Shown: positions 45,851 through 54,469 of the stretch, piece after piece
How positions within the stretch are numbered: position 1 is the first letter of the stretch
How the letters are laid out: each line of letters starts with the position of its first letter
Source: Defluviitaleaceae bacterium
Lineage (GTDB): Bacteria; Bacillota; Clostridia; Lachnospirales; WQUN01
Length of the DNA stretch: 64,000 nt
Direction of reading: 5' to 3'
Assembly (NCBI GenBank): GCA_009779835.1
Contig: WRBD01000003.1
Location: forward strand, 46,867-110,866
Program-made: the position numbers and the translations under genes
The notes under the pieces: generated by a model
Told to the model about the DNA's origin: nothing
The model's database searches: none
Seen by the model: only the letters and a program-made list of their open reading frames with translations

Positions 45851-46948
45851 GTGAAAAAAAGAATAAATATAATGACTTCCTGCGATGATAACCTTGCTAA
45901 ATATATTCTGCCGCAGCTTGTTGCCATAGACAAAAATTTGCACGAGTACGATGTGCATTTTTTTCTTGCACACAGCCGTATTTTTCCGAAAAATATTCAA
46001 ATGTTGAAAAATTTCGCAAATGAAAGAACAAGTATTACTTTTCACGAGACAAAAGTGACAAAGAATATTTCGTTTTATGAAAGTTTGGTAAGCAATGGCG
46101 GTATGTGGCCGCGTGAAGCGTACTTCACCTTAAGGGTGCAAGACCATATCCCCAACGATGTAGACAGAATAATGTATATAGACGCGGGGGACGTCATTAT
46201 TAACGGGGATATTGCACCGTATTATTTTGGTGATTTTGAGGGAAAATCCATAATTGCTACCCCTTATATTGGATTTAAAGAAAACCCGGTGACAAAAGAG
46301 TTGGAATTGCACACAAAAGACGATATGCTGAAAGTTGCAAAGAGTGATTCACTGTTTAACTCCGGCTGTTATGTAATAAACGTGGATAAATTTAGAAAAG
46401 AGGGCTACACACTTGACGATTATACACGATTGTGTGGAATATTGGTGGCAAACACGCAATTAGGGGAATATTCATATTTTGGTGACCAGGGCTTTTTGTC
46501 TGCCGCGTTTTGTGGCGATATAAAATTTTTCGGATACCCGAAACACAAAGATCCTTCGTACATGCCCTATAATTTTACGTCATTTTATTGGCATCAATTC
46601 ATAGAGCGCTCGGATTACAAGCCTGTGGTTCTGCACTACGCGACTATGGTAAAACCATGGGGTTTACGTTTTTCTGATGAAGTGATAAACATGGTTTTTG
46701 ACAAACCGGATTTTATGGCAAAGCATCCTGTCGCGGCCAAAGATGCCGCAACCATACCAATAACGTGTTTGCACCCAAAAACTTTAAGGCTTAATGAAAT
46801 TTGGTGGAAGTACGCAAACGAAACACAGATATACGATGAAGCGAATACCCGGGCAAGAATCACCGCCGAAAGTTGGATGAAGCATTACTTGCCGCTGTGC
46901 GCACAACATATTGAAGTTTGCCATAACGGAGGAATTTATGATGAATGA
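45851..46948 (+). CDS. GT8 glycosyltransferase, tandem copy 4
   Basis: 365 residues, GTG start at 45851, 4 nt after copy 3. It carries YIDAGDVIINGDIAPYYFGDF, LFNSGCYVINVDKFRKEG and YFGDQGFLSAAFCGDIKFFGYPKHK. Its last codons (CHNGGIYDE) overlap the FkbM-type gene's start and contain that gene's ribosome binding site, so the two genes are coupled. The shortened C-terminus relative to copy 3 comes from this overlap. Confidence 0.88.
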   Translation: MKKRINIMTSCDDNLAKYILPQLVAIDKNLHEYDVHFFLAHSRIFPKNIQMLKNFANERTSITFHETKVTKNISFYESLVSNGGMWPREAYFTLRVQDHIPNDVDRIMYIDAGDVIINGDIAPYYFGDFEGKSIIATPYIGFKENPVTKELELHTKDDMLKVAKSDSLFNSGCYVINVDKFRKEGYTLDDYTRLCGILVANTQLGEYSYFGDQGFLSAAFCGDIKFFGYPKHKDPSYMPYNFTSFYWHQFIERSDYKPVVLHYATMVKPWGLRFSDEVINMVFDKPDFMAKHPVAAKDAATIPITCLHPKTLRLNEIWWKYANETQIYDEANTRARITAESWMKHYLPLCAQHIEVCHNGGIYDE

Positions 46949-48041
46949 AGCTGAAATAACAGCAATACACACATTTATTGAGTATGGTCTTTTTAATATA
47001 GCATTGGATTTATTGACCATGCACGGGCAAAACAACTCAAAAGACCCTGCACTTCCGCCTTTGTTTGTCCTGCTTCAAGAGCGGATTTCCTTTGCCCAAG
47101 CCGCGGAAAGTGAAGCGGTTGACCCGGGTTTTTATGAATTGATGGAGCGCATCGCCAACCGCTCCGAGGATGAAATATTTACTATGATTTTGAATAATTT
47201 TGTGGATGCTTCCGATGAAATCAAGACAGGGCTGATTATATATTGCACAAGTTTTCAATCGCTTAATTGTTGGGGGAGACTTGACCCTGCAAACAGTGAT
47301 TATCACGACTTTCGCCTTCGCGCAAGCATGGTTAAAAATCATTACGATGATTTGATGTGGCTGCATGAAAGGCTTGCAGATGCCCGCAGCAAAAACGTGC
47401 TGTATGCGGTGCTTGCCAATTGGATTGACTTGGACTGTACCACATTTGAAAAATACAGGGAGCGTGTGTATCCCGAATATTATGACCCTTCTGTTTTTAA
47501 AAAAAATTTTGACGAGGTGTTTTTAGACCTTGGTGCGCTTGGCAGCAGTTCGATGCACTTTATTTGTTCAAACATGGGCAGGTATAAGCGCATTTATTGC
47601 TACGATATAACACCCTCGACTGTCGATGAATTGAAGTGTATCTATAAAAATGCAGAAAATGTAATAATTAATCAAAAAGCGGCATGGAGTAGCTCCGGAA
47701 CAATGTATCTGAAAGAGTTTCCGAGAGGCGAGGCGGGAAATCAAGTGGCAAAAAACGGCGAAATTGCCGTGGAAACCGTGATGATAGACGATGATATTTC
47801 CGAACCCATAACCTTTATTAAAATGGATATAGAAGGCGCGGAAAAAGAAGCCCTGCGCGGCTGTACACGGCAGATACGGGAAAACCGCCCAAAACTCGCT
47901 ATCTGCACATACCACGGATACGAGGATATTTACGCCGTCCCGCGTTTGATTGATGAAATCGCACCGGGATATACCTTTTATATGCGTTACCACGGCACAC
48001 GTAACTGTATCGCAACGGAGTTTTCTTTGCTGGCCGTGTAA
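46938..48041 (+). CDS. FkbM-family methyltransferase
   Basis: 367 residues; N-terminal helical region followed by a SAM-dependent Rossmann domain with VFLDLGALGSSSMHF, the AAWSSSGTM segment and the FkbM signature FIKMDIEGAEKEALRGC near the C-terminal half. FkbM proteins O-methylate sugars or polyketides. Here it closes the glycan gene run, so capping or decorating a flagellin-linked sugar is the simplest reading. ATG 46938 or 46941 are both possible; GGAGG lies 5-8 nt before. The gene ends at a terminator that merges into the patatin RBS. Confidence 0.85.
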   Translation: MMNEAEITAIHTFIEYGLFNIALDLLTMHGQNNSKDPALPPLFVLLQERISFAQAAESEAVDPGFYELMERIANRSEDEIFTMILNNFVDASDEIKTGLIIYCTSFQSLNCWGRLDPANSDYHDFRLRASMVKNHYDDLMWLHERLADARSKNVLYAVLANWIDLDCTTFEKYRERVYPEYYDPSVFKKNFDEVFLDLGALGSSSMHFICSNMGRYKRIYCYDITPSTVDELKCIYKNAENVIINQKAAWSSSGTMYLKEFPRGEAGNQVAKNGEIAVETVMIDDDISEPITFIKMDIEGAEKEALRGCTRQIRENRPKLAICTYHGYEDIYAVPRLIDEIAPGYTFYMRYHGTRNCIATEFSLLAV

Positions 48042-48077
48042 TTTAATTTTACCGATTAAACAGATAAAAACCAAAAG

Positions 48078-48130
48078 AACCCCCTATGCCGTATTTGAAT
48101 AGGATAAAAAAACGGCAAGGGGGGTTTTTT
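48078..48130 (+). terminator. Terminator after the glycan operon, overlapping the patatin RBS
   Basis: Nested stem AACCCCC / GGGGGGTT with inner GCCGT / ACGGC and TTTTTT tail. The GGGGGG strand is also the only ribosome binding site of the patatin gene that starts at 48131. Confidence 0.75.
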
Positions 48131-49123
48131 ATGAAAATCGGATTGGCACTTTCAGGCGGGGGGATTCGGGCGGCGATTTTTCATTTAGGAGTGTTGGAAT
48201 ATTTGGCAGAGACGGGGCTATACGGAAAGATTACCAGTATTTCGTCGGTTTCGGGGGCAAGCATTTGCATTGGGCTTATTTTTGCGGCAAATAAAAATAA
48301 ATGGCCGACGGCGGTGGAATTTCAAAAAAATATTCAGCCGCTGGTTCGCCGTTTAATTATTGGGGAAAATATTCAACGCGCCGCTCTTGTTCGTTTGCCA
48401 TTTTCGCCGCTAAAATGGCGGCATCGAGTGGAAATGCTTGCCGATATGCTTGAAAAAAAATGGGGGATAACGGGAGATTTGCAAGACTTGCCGTCGTTTC
48501 CGTTTTGGGAAATAAATTGCACTACTTTTGAAACGGGCAATAGGTTTCGTTTTCGCAGAGATTACATGGGTGACCAAAAAATCGGATATGTGCAGAATCC
48601 GAATTTACCGATTTCGCATATGATTGCAGCATCGGCGGCATTTCCTGTTTTGATAGGCCCGTATGTACTTAAAACCGCCGGGCTGCGCTTTACGAAAGAT
48701 AAAAAAGGCAAACTGCCCGAAGACGAGGTTTTGGATGAATACACCCTTTGGGACGGCGGCGTTTACGATAATCTTGGGCTTGATGCGTTGCATAAAATTG
48801 GCACGGGTCTTGACCGGGAAATAAATTTTGCGATTGTAAGCAACGCAGGCGCGGCAATCGGGGAGCAAGGGCGTAGCAGACCCGTACAAAATTTACGGAG
48901 ACTTTTGGATATTGCAACATCGCAATCGGATGCACTCCGCACACGCGATTTTATTTCTTCCATTGTACACAATCAAAAAGGGTTGTATCTGAAAATCGGA
49001 CACAACCCGGAAAATGAATTTGCGCGAAATTATCCGACAACTTTAAATTCACCATCGGAGAATGATTTCCGCATAATTTTTAATAATGGTTACGAAACCA
49101 TGAAACAGGCGTTTACACGTTAA
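48131..49123 (+). CDS. Patatin-like phospholipase with altered nucleophile motif
   Basis: 330 residues from ATG 48131 (the track start lies inside the terminator). Oxyanion motif LSGGGIRA and the dyad Asp in DGGVYDN are present. The nucleophile elbow, normally GxSxG, reads SVSGASICIGL: Ser44 is kept, but the following Gly is replaced by Cys. Patatins deacylate phospholipids. The change could lower activity or reflect a subfamily. Its ribosome binding site is buried in the preceding terminator hairpin. Its 3' end overlaps ychF by 11 nt on the opposite strand. Confidence 0.78.
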   Translation: MKIGLALSGGGIRAAIFHLGVLEYLAETGLYGKITSISSVSGASICIGLIFAANKNKWPTAVEFQKNIQPLVRRLIIGENIQRAALVRLPFSPLKWRHRVEMLADMLEKKWGITGDLQDLPSFPFWEINCTTFETGNRFRFRRDYMGDQKIGYVQNPNLPISHMIAASAAFPVLIGPYVLKTAGLRFTKDKKGKLPEDEVLDEYTLWDGGVYDNLGLDALHKIGTGLDREINFAIVSNAGAAIGEQGRSRPVQNLRRLLDIATSQSDALRTRDFISSIVHNQKGLYLKIGHNPENEFARNYPTTLNSPSENDFRIIFNNGYETMKQAFTR

Positions 49124-50207
49124 ACCGAATTAAAAGCACGTCGCCGTCTTTTACTATATATTCTTTGCCTTCCACGCGCACTTGTCCTTTTTCTTTTGCG
49201 GCGGCGTAGGTTCCTGCCGAGATTAGGTCGTCGTAGGCAACGACTTCGGCGCGAATGAAACCGCGTTCAAGGTCGCTGTGAATTTTTCCGGCGGCTTGCG
49301 GGGCTTTCGAGTTGCGCCGGATTGTCCATGCGCGTACTTCTTTCGGGCCTGCGGTTAAAAAGCTTATTAATCCTAAAAGTTCGTATCCGGCGGATATTAA
49401 ACGGGCAAGGCCGTTTTCGCTTATTCCCATATCCGCAAGGAACATTTCTTTTTCTTCCGCGTCGAGGGTTGCGATTTCGGCTTCGAGTTTTGCGCATGAA
49501 ATAAAAAGTCGTGTGTTTTCCGATTCCGCGAATTCTTCAAGTGCTTTTAACGCGGCATTGCCCGCGCCGTTTTCGATATCGCTTTCGGAAATATTCGCGG
49601 CGTACAACATCGGTTTTTGTGTAATTAATGTGAAACTTTCTACGAGTTTTAAATCGTCCTCGTCATCCCAAACAAGGGAACGTGCGGGTTGTCCCTCTTC
49701 TAGCGTCTCTTTTATTTTTGTAAGGATTTCTTCCTCACGTTTGAAGGATTTATCGGTTCTTGCGGTTTTTTGAACCTTAGCAAGCCGCCGTTCAAGCATT
49801 TCAAGGTCTGCGAAAATTAATTCAAGATTTACTGTTTCGATATCGCGAACGGGGTCGATGGTTTCATGTACATGCGTGACGTTTTCATCTTCGAAGCAAC
49901 GCACAACATGGACAAGCGCGTCCACTTCGCGTATGTGTGAAAGAAACTGATTCCCCAATCCTTCGCCCTGAGACGCGCCTTTTACAAGCCCTGCGATGTC
50001 AACCATTTCAATTGCGGCGGGTACCACAGACTTAGCATTGTAAATTTCATTAAGTTTTCCCAATCGCTCATCGGGGACGGGAACGCGTCCAACGTTTGGG
50101 CTTACTGTGCTGAACGGATAATTTGATGCTTCCGCACCTGTTTGCATAATTGCGTTGTATAATGTACTTTTTCCCGCGTTCGGCAGGCCTACTATTCCTA
50201 ATTTCAT
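49113..50207 (-). CDS. ychF: Redox-regulated ATPase YchF (Obg family)
   Basis: 364 residues. N-terminal P-loop GLPNAGKSTLYNAI, switch region MVDIAGLVKGASQGEGLGNQFLSHIREVDA, the ATP-selective NISESD (NKxD equivalent NxxE form) and the C-terminal TGS-like domain ending ...EGKEYIVKDGDVLLIRFNV are all typical of YchF, an ATPase associated with ribosomes and the oxidative-stress response. Full length. It converges with the patatin gene and is divergent from the prepilin peptidase. Confidence 0.96.
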   Translation of the reverse strand: MKLGIVGLPNAGKSTLYNAIMQTGAEASNYPFSTVSPNVGRVPVPDERLGKLNEIYNAKSVVPAAIEMVDIAGLVKGASQGEGLGNQFLSHIREVDALVHVVRCFEDENVTHVHETIDPVRDIETVNLELIFADLEMLERRLAKVQKTARTDKSFKREEEILTKIKETLEEGQPARSLVWDDEDDLKLVESFTLITQKPMLYAANISESDIENGAGNAALKALEEFAESENTRLFISCAKLEAEIATLDAEEKEMFLADMGISENGLARLISAGYELLGLISFLTAGPKEVRAWTIRRNSKAPQAAGKIHSDLERGFIRAEVVAYDDLISAGTYAAAKEKGQVRVEGKEYIVKDGDVLLIRFNV

Positions 50208-50303
50208 TTTAAATTTCCTCTCCGGTACAATTTTTCAACGAGAATTATAGCATGAAAAAACTTTTTTTGTTACAATACAATTACAAATTTTGGGGAGGTA
50301 GCC

Positions 50304-51110
50304 ATGCCGGATTTATTTATAATTATTTGTGCCGGATTGTTTGGGCTTTGCTTTGGTTCGTTTGCGAATGTTGTAATTTATCGTTTGCCAAAGAATCTTT
50401 CCATTATAACTCCGCCGTCGGCTTGCCCTTTTTGCGAAAAACGTTTAAATCTTTTAGAACTGATTCCCGTTTTAAGTCAGCTTTTTTTGCTTGGAAAATG
50501 CCGCGAATGTAAAACAAAAATAAGTCTGCGGTATCCTTTGGTAGAGCTTCTTTGCGGGCTGCTTTTCGCGGCGATGGCGCATTACTCCCCTACCCTTTCC
50601 GTTTTGCCGCTTTCGGTTTTCGCGTTTGTGCTTCTTGTGATTTCTTTTATAGACGCGGACACACAGGAAATTCCCGACGGGCTTGTGATAATCGGTGTGA
50701 TTGCGGGAATAATTTATGTTGCCGGCGGGCATTTTTTCCCCGAGCTTTTCCCCTGCCCTCCACTTTGGCATAACGCGCTGATTGGCGTTATTGCAGGTGC
50801 CGCGCCGCTTTTAATCATCGACAGAATTACGCTTCTCGTTTTGAAAAAAGACGGATTCGGTTACGGCGATGTAAAACTTATGGCGATGGTTGGATTGTTC
50901 ATCGGCTGGCGAATGATGCTTCCAGCATATCTTTTCGCGCTTTTTTCCGCTACGTTTTTCATTATATATTTAATGATAACAGGGAAAACAAAACGCGGTG
51001 CGTATATAGCATTCGGGCCGTTTCTTTGCGCCGGAACGCTTTTCGCACTTTGGTTTGGCGAGTATGTGTTTGCTTTGTATGATTGGTATATAGCTTCATT
51101 AGCTATTTAA
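50304..51110 (+). CDS. Prepilin peptidase (PilD/ComC family)
   Basis: Bifunctional leader peptidase and N-methyltransferase for type IV prepilins. 268 residues with about seven helices: N-terminal GLCFGSFANVVIYRLP, the tetracysteine site CPFC (41, 44) and CREC (66, 69), and the catalytic aspartates in FIDADTQEIPD (Asp117/119) and GFGYGDVKLM (Asp189). GGGGAGG lies upstream of ATG 50304. It is 43 kb from the pseudopilin gene at 6692 but is the only processing enzyme seen. Monocistronic. Confidence 0.95.
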   Translation: MPDLFIIICAGLFGLCFGSFANVVIYRLPKNLSIITPPSACPFCEKRLNLLELIPVLSQLFLLGKCRECKTKISLRYPLVELLCGLLFAAMAHYSPTLSVLPLSVFAFVLLVISFIDADTQEIPDGLVIIGVIAGIIYVAGGHFFPELFPCPPLWHNALIGVIAGAAPLLIIDRITLLVLKKDGFGYGDVKLMAMVGLFIGWRMMLPAYLFALFSATFFIIYLMITGKTKRGAYIAFGPFLCAGTLFALWFGEYVFALYDWYIASLAI

Positions 51111-51259
51111 ACGTAATAAAAAAAGCGGAATTGTTATTTGAAATTCGGAACGGGAAGCTATGTAATTAAAAAAAACAATTGTTTTTACAGTCCCAATATG
51201 TGGTTGCGGCAATTATGGTCGTATATGCTATAATTAAAGCATAAAATAAATTACAGTGC

Positions 51260-51286
51260 TAAATGTGACGGCAAATGAAATGATAA
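51260..51286 (+). promoter_or_regulatory. Sigma-D-like promoter of the large flagellin
   Basis: TAAA, 15-nt spacer, AATGATAA: the -35 is perfect and the -10 keeps GATAA. Spacing matches the 37751 promoter exactly. A weak TATAAT at 51229 has no good -35 partner. Confidence 0.55.
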
Positions 51287-51319
51287 AAAGCGGTTTACTC
51301 GCAAGATGGTTGGAATGTT

Positions 51320-53836
51320 ATGAATATAAATACAAACATACCGGCAATTAATGCGCACAGAAATCTTACGAATATCGGAACGCGACAAGCGACAGCATCA
51401 CGGCGGCTTTCAAGCGGCTTCCGTATAAATTCCGCCGCGGACGATGCCGCAGGGCTTGCTGTTTCCGAAAAAATGCGCGCGCAAATCAGAGGGCTTGACC
51501 AATCGCTCCGTAACGCACAAGACGGGATTGCTTTAATTCGCACTGCCGAAGGCGGAATTGCAAGCATAAACGAAATGATTATTCGTATGCGCGAACTTGT
51601 TGTACAAGCCGCAAACGATACATCTTTTCATCCGGGCAAAATAATTATTATTGACGATGAAGAAATACAACATCATTCCAACAGAGATATGATTCAATGG
51701 GAAATAAATCAACTCATTGAAGAAATTGACGCGCTTTCTAAGAGAGTGCAATTCAACACGCGGAATTTATTAAGCGGAGATTTCGCAAAGAAACCACCGG
51801 TCGAAATATACCGCCCGATTATTTTGCCAACGTCTCAACAACTTGCACACAGCGTTATGGCAACGCTTGACCCCGCGCCTGTTTCTCCGTTTAACATTCC
51901 GCCTGTGCCTACAATTATTATTGATTCATCCAATTTCCGCCCGAATGCCGTATGCCCCAGCGGGACGTGGAGTGCAAGCGCGGGTGTGCTTACAATTCAT
52001 AACAGTAACGAAATAATTGAAATCAGAGATACGGATTTATTCGAGTATGGTTTTGAGATTGACCGCATTGTAGTAGCATCGGGTGCAGCCGCAAACATTA
52101 TTTTAAATAACGTGAACATTAACACAAGCACAGGCGCGGCATTAGATATGCGCGAAGCAACTGTGAATTTGTGGCTTGCGCACGGCAGCACCAGTAATAT
52201 GGAAACCACTCACAAAGACCGCGCCGGAATTGAAACAACGGGCGGCAGTCTAACAATAAACGGCACAGGCACACTTTACGCATACGCCACTTGTACTGAG
52301 AATGATGGTGACGATAGCGGCGCGGGGATTGGCGGCGGACTGAACGGAGACAGCGGGAATATTACTATACACGGGGGAAATATCACTGCGCGCAGCCGCG
52401 GTAATGGTGCGGGCATTGGCGGCGGTTCTTATGGAAGCGGCGGCAATATCACAATAACCGGAGGGAATATAACTGCTGTGGGCGGCGACGACGGCGCGGG
52501 TATTGGCGGCGGTTCTTACGGAAACGGCGGTAATATAACGATAACCGGAGGAAATATAAGTGCCGAAAGCAGCTTTGACGGCGCGGGTATTGGCGGCGGT
52601 TTTTACGGAAACGGCGGTAATATAACGATAACCGGAGGAATTATTACTGCATACGGTAGCGCTTTTGGTGCGGGAATTGGCGGCGGAGAACACGGTGACG
52701 GCGGTGATATCACAATAACCGGAGGGAATATAACTGTTCACAATAGCCACAGTAACAATTTTGGTGCGGGTATTGGCGGCGGTTTTCTCGGATACGGCGG
52801 TAATATTAAAATAAGCGGCGGAAATATATTTACCGAAAGCATCCAAGGCGCGGGAATCGGTGGCGGCATGGGTGGAAACGGCGGAATAATAAATATTTCA
52901 GGCGGAATTGTTATGGCAACAAGTGACAGTGCGGCGGCTGTTGGCGGTGGGCAGGATATTGCCGATTGGCTTATTCCGCCCGGCTTGGGTGCGATTTTAA
53001 CAATTTCCGGTGGCGTACTTGAACTTCTTCACCCTCACGACTGGATTGGCGGCGGTGACGAACAAGACCCTGTATCGGGCGGTCGTCACGGCATGACAAC
53101 ATACATCAACGGAAATTTATCATTTCTCGGCAATGCGCCCAAAATTCTCGCCGGCGTTTTTAACAGCATCGGCAATACGCTTTCTTCATATAAAATTCTT
53201 CTTGACACAAATTTACCGCCGCATCAACCCGTGTCGTTTTTGCTGTATACAAGCGGCGACTACAGAAGATTTGATGTAATAACCGACAGCAACGGCGAAG
53301 TTTTTGTATGGCTTACCGAACCGCCTACAGACCCGCCGATAATTATTGCCCCGGACAATAACGATAACAATAACAACGCTCGTGTTCCCAGACCCACGCC
53401 GCAAACGCCGGGCGATGGTTTGTGGATTCAAACCGGCGCGAACGCAAATCAAGGCTTGCGTTTGTACATTGAAGCAACGGATGCTTTAACGTTGGGGCTT
53501 ATTGATGTTGCGGGAAATCCCGTAATCAGCGTTCTTCATGAATCCGGCGTTAATATTTCGCCATTGCTGCAAATTTTAGACGATGCACTTACACACACAA
53601 ATATAGTTCGCGCAAATTTGGGTGCTGTGCAAAACCGTTTGGAATTTACTTCGGAAAGTGTTTTAATTTCTTCCGAAAATTTAAACGAAGCCGAATCACG
53701 CATCCGCAACGCAGATATGGCGCGCGAAATGATGTTCCTTTCCGGAATAAAAGTTTTACAGCAAGCGGCTGTTTCCATGCTTGCGCAAGCTAATCAACTT
53801 ACAAATTCCGTATTACAACTGCTACAGGATATTTGA
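51320..53836 (+). CDS. Oversized flagellin with beta-helix-like repeat insert
   Basis: 838 residues against about 300-450 in usual flagellins. Residues 1-150 (NINTNIPAINAHRNLTNIGTRQATASRRLSSGFRINSAADDAAGLAVSEKM) and the last ~95 (VRANLGAVQNRLEFTSESVLISSENLNEAESRIRNADMAREMM) are canonical D0/D1. Between them lies a linker, about eight repeats of GAGIGGG..GNGGNITITGGNITA (residues ~330-560) that should fold as a right-handed parallel beta-helix, a further beta domain, and a Pro/Asn-rich stretch. It would decorate the filament surface. The start has only a weak SD. A terminator follows. Confidence 0.9.
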   Translation: MNINTNIPAINAHRNLTNIGTRQATASRRLSSGFRINSAADDAAGLAVSEKMRAQIRGLDQSLRNAQDGIALIRTAEGGIASINEMIIRMRELVVQAANDTSFHPGKIIIIDDEEIQHHSNRDMIQWEINQLIEEIDALSKRVQFNTRNLLSGDFAKKPPVEIYRPIILPTSQQLAHSVMATLDPAPVSPFNIPPVPTIIIDSSNFRPNAVCPSGTWSASAGVLTIHNSNEIIEIRDTDLFEYGFEIDRIVVASGAAANIILNNVNINTSTGAALDMREATVNLWLAHGSTSNMETTHKDRAGIETTGGSLTINGTGTLYAYATCTENDGDDSGAGIGGGLNGDSGNITIHGGNITARSRGNGAGIGGGSYGSGGNITITGGNITAVGGDDGAGIGGGSYGNGGNITITGGNISAESSFDGAGIGGGFYGNGGNITITGGIITAYGSAFGAGIGGGEHGDGGDITITGGNITVHNSHSNNFGAGIGGGFLGYGGNIKISGGNIFTESIQGAGIGGGMGGNGGIINISGGIVMATSDSAAAVGGGQDIADWLIPPGLGAILTISGGVLELLHPHDWIGGGDEQDPVSGGRHGMTTYINGNLSFLGNAPKILAGVFNSIGNTLSSYKILLDTNLPPHQPVSFLLYTSGDYRRFDVITDSNGEVFVWLTEPPTDPPIIIAPDNNDNNNNARVPRPTPQTPGDGLWIQTGANANQGLRLYIEATDALTLGLIDVAGNPVISVLHESGVNISPLLQILDDALTHTNIVRANLGAVQNRLEFTSESVLISSENLNEAESRIRNADMAREMMFLSGIKVLQQAAVSMLAQANQLTNSVLQLLQDI
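52300..52995 (+). repeat. Tandem in-frame ~29-residue repeats in the flagellin gene
   Basis: Seven to eight units of about 87 nt, each containing GCGGG(T/C)ATTGGCGGCGG and AT(A/C)ACGATAACCGGAGGAA-type segments. They encode GAGIGGG and GGNITITGG blocks. The repeats are diverged at third positions, so they look selected rather than recently expanded. Confidence 0.85.
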
Positions 53837-53850
53837 AAAATATTTAACGT

Positions 53851-53876
53851 AAAAAAGCGGCTACGCCGCTTTTTTA
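53851..53876. terminator. Bidirectional terminator after the large flagellin
   Basis: AAAAAAGCGGC / GCCGCTTTTTT with a TAC loop, symmetrical with poly-A/poly-T flanks, serving both the flagellin and the convergent cyclase gene. Confidence 0.92.
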
Positions 53877-53894
53877 TTTTTTTACGGTTTTTGA

Positions 53895-54464
53895 TTAATT
53901 CTCAATCAGTACCGCTCTCACGGGCGAGCCGTCCGAGTCTTTCATGTTAAGCGGAAACGCCGAAAGAGTATACTCTCCTGTATTTACATTGGATAAATCC
54001 AAACCTTCCAGCGGAATTATTTCTTTTTCCAGTAAAATCAAATGAACATCCAACGGGTGTTCCATGCTTCCGACACTTTGACTCTCTACACCGATTAATT
54101 TTACATGGGAATTTGCGATTAAAACAGCCGCGCTTTCCGTTAACTCATTTTGACCTTTGAAAAGCAAGCGTTTATGGCAATTTTTTAAAATGTCAGCTAT
54201 TTCAGCATCACCGATAGTTCCTTCAAATTCCACGACTGTACATTTTCCGTAAAATGTAGATAAGTCTAATTCATGAATCGCTTTCCCATTTGAAATAAAA
54301 TGATTCGGGGCATCAATGTGTGTTCCGTTGTGAACGCTCATTGAAATATTTGTTAAATTAAATTTATCGTGCTCCACGGAAGCAACCCGTTCGTACATAG
54401 GCAATTTGTCGCCGGGATACACCCGGCAAGAAAATAATTCTTGTGTGATATCAATAATTTTCAT
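53895..54464 (-). CDS. Cyclase/kynurenine-formamidase-family metal hydrolase
   Basis: 189 residues with the family's zinc motif HNGTHIDAPNHF near residue 48, plus the conserved start IDITQELFSCRVYPGD and HPLDVHLILLEKEIIPLEGL. The fold hydrolyses amides or lactones (kynurenine formamidase, and several unknown substrates). ATG 54464 is used because GGAGG lies 9 nt upstream; the track TTG is too close. It is the last gene of the ATP-grasp operon, overlapping no gene, 5 nt after the membrane protein stop. Substrate unknown. Confidence 0.82.
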   Translation of the reverse strand: MKIIDITQELFSCRVYPGDKLPMYERVASVEHDKFNLTNISMSVHNGTHIDAPNHFISNGKAIHELDLSTFYGKCTVVEFEGTIGDAEIADILKNCHKRLLFKGQNELTESAAVLIANSHVKLIGVESQSVGSMEHPLDVHLILLEKEIIPLEGLDLSNVNTGEYTLSAFPLNMKDSDGSPVRAVLIEN

Positions 54465-54469
54465 TTTAC

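Noticed and set aside
52250-52846. 198-aa minus-strand ORF
   Set aside because: Shadow of the repetitive flagellin insert; its length comes from the repeats.
52300-52995. Regular repeats resembling a CRISPR or minisatellite
   Set aside because: Repeats are in frame, about 87 nt, diverged at third codon positions and code for the flagellin insert. No CRISPR array or cas gene is seen anywhere in the window.
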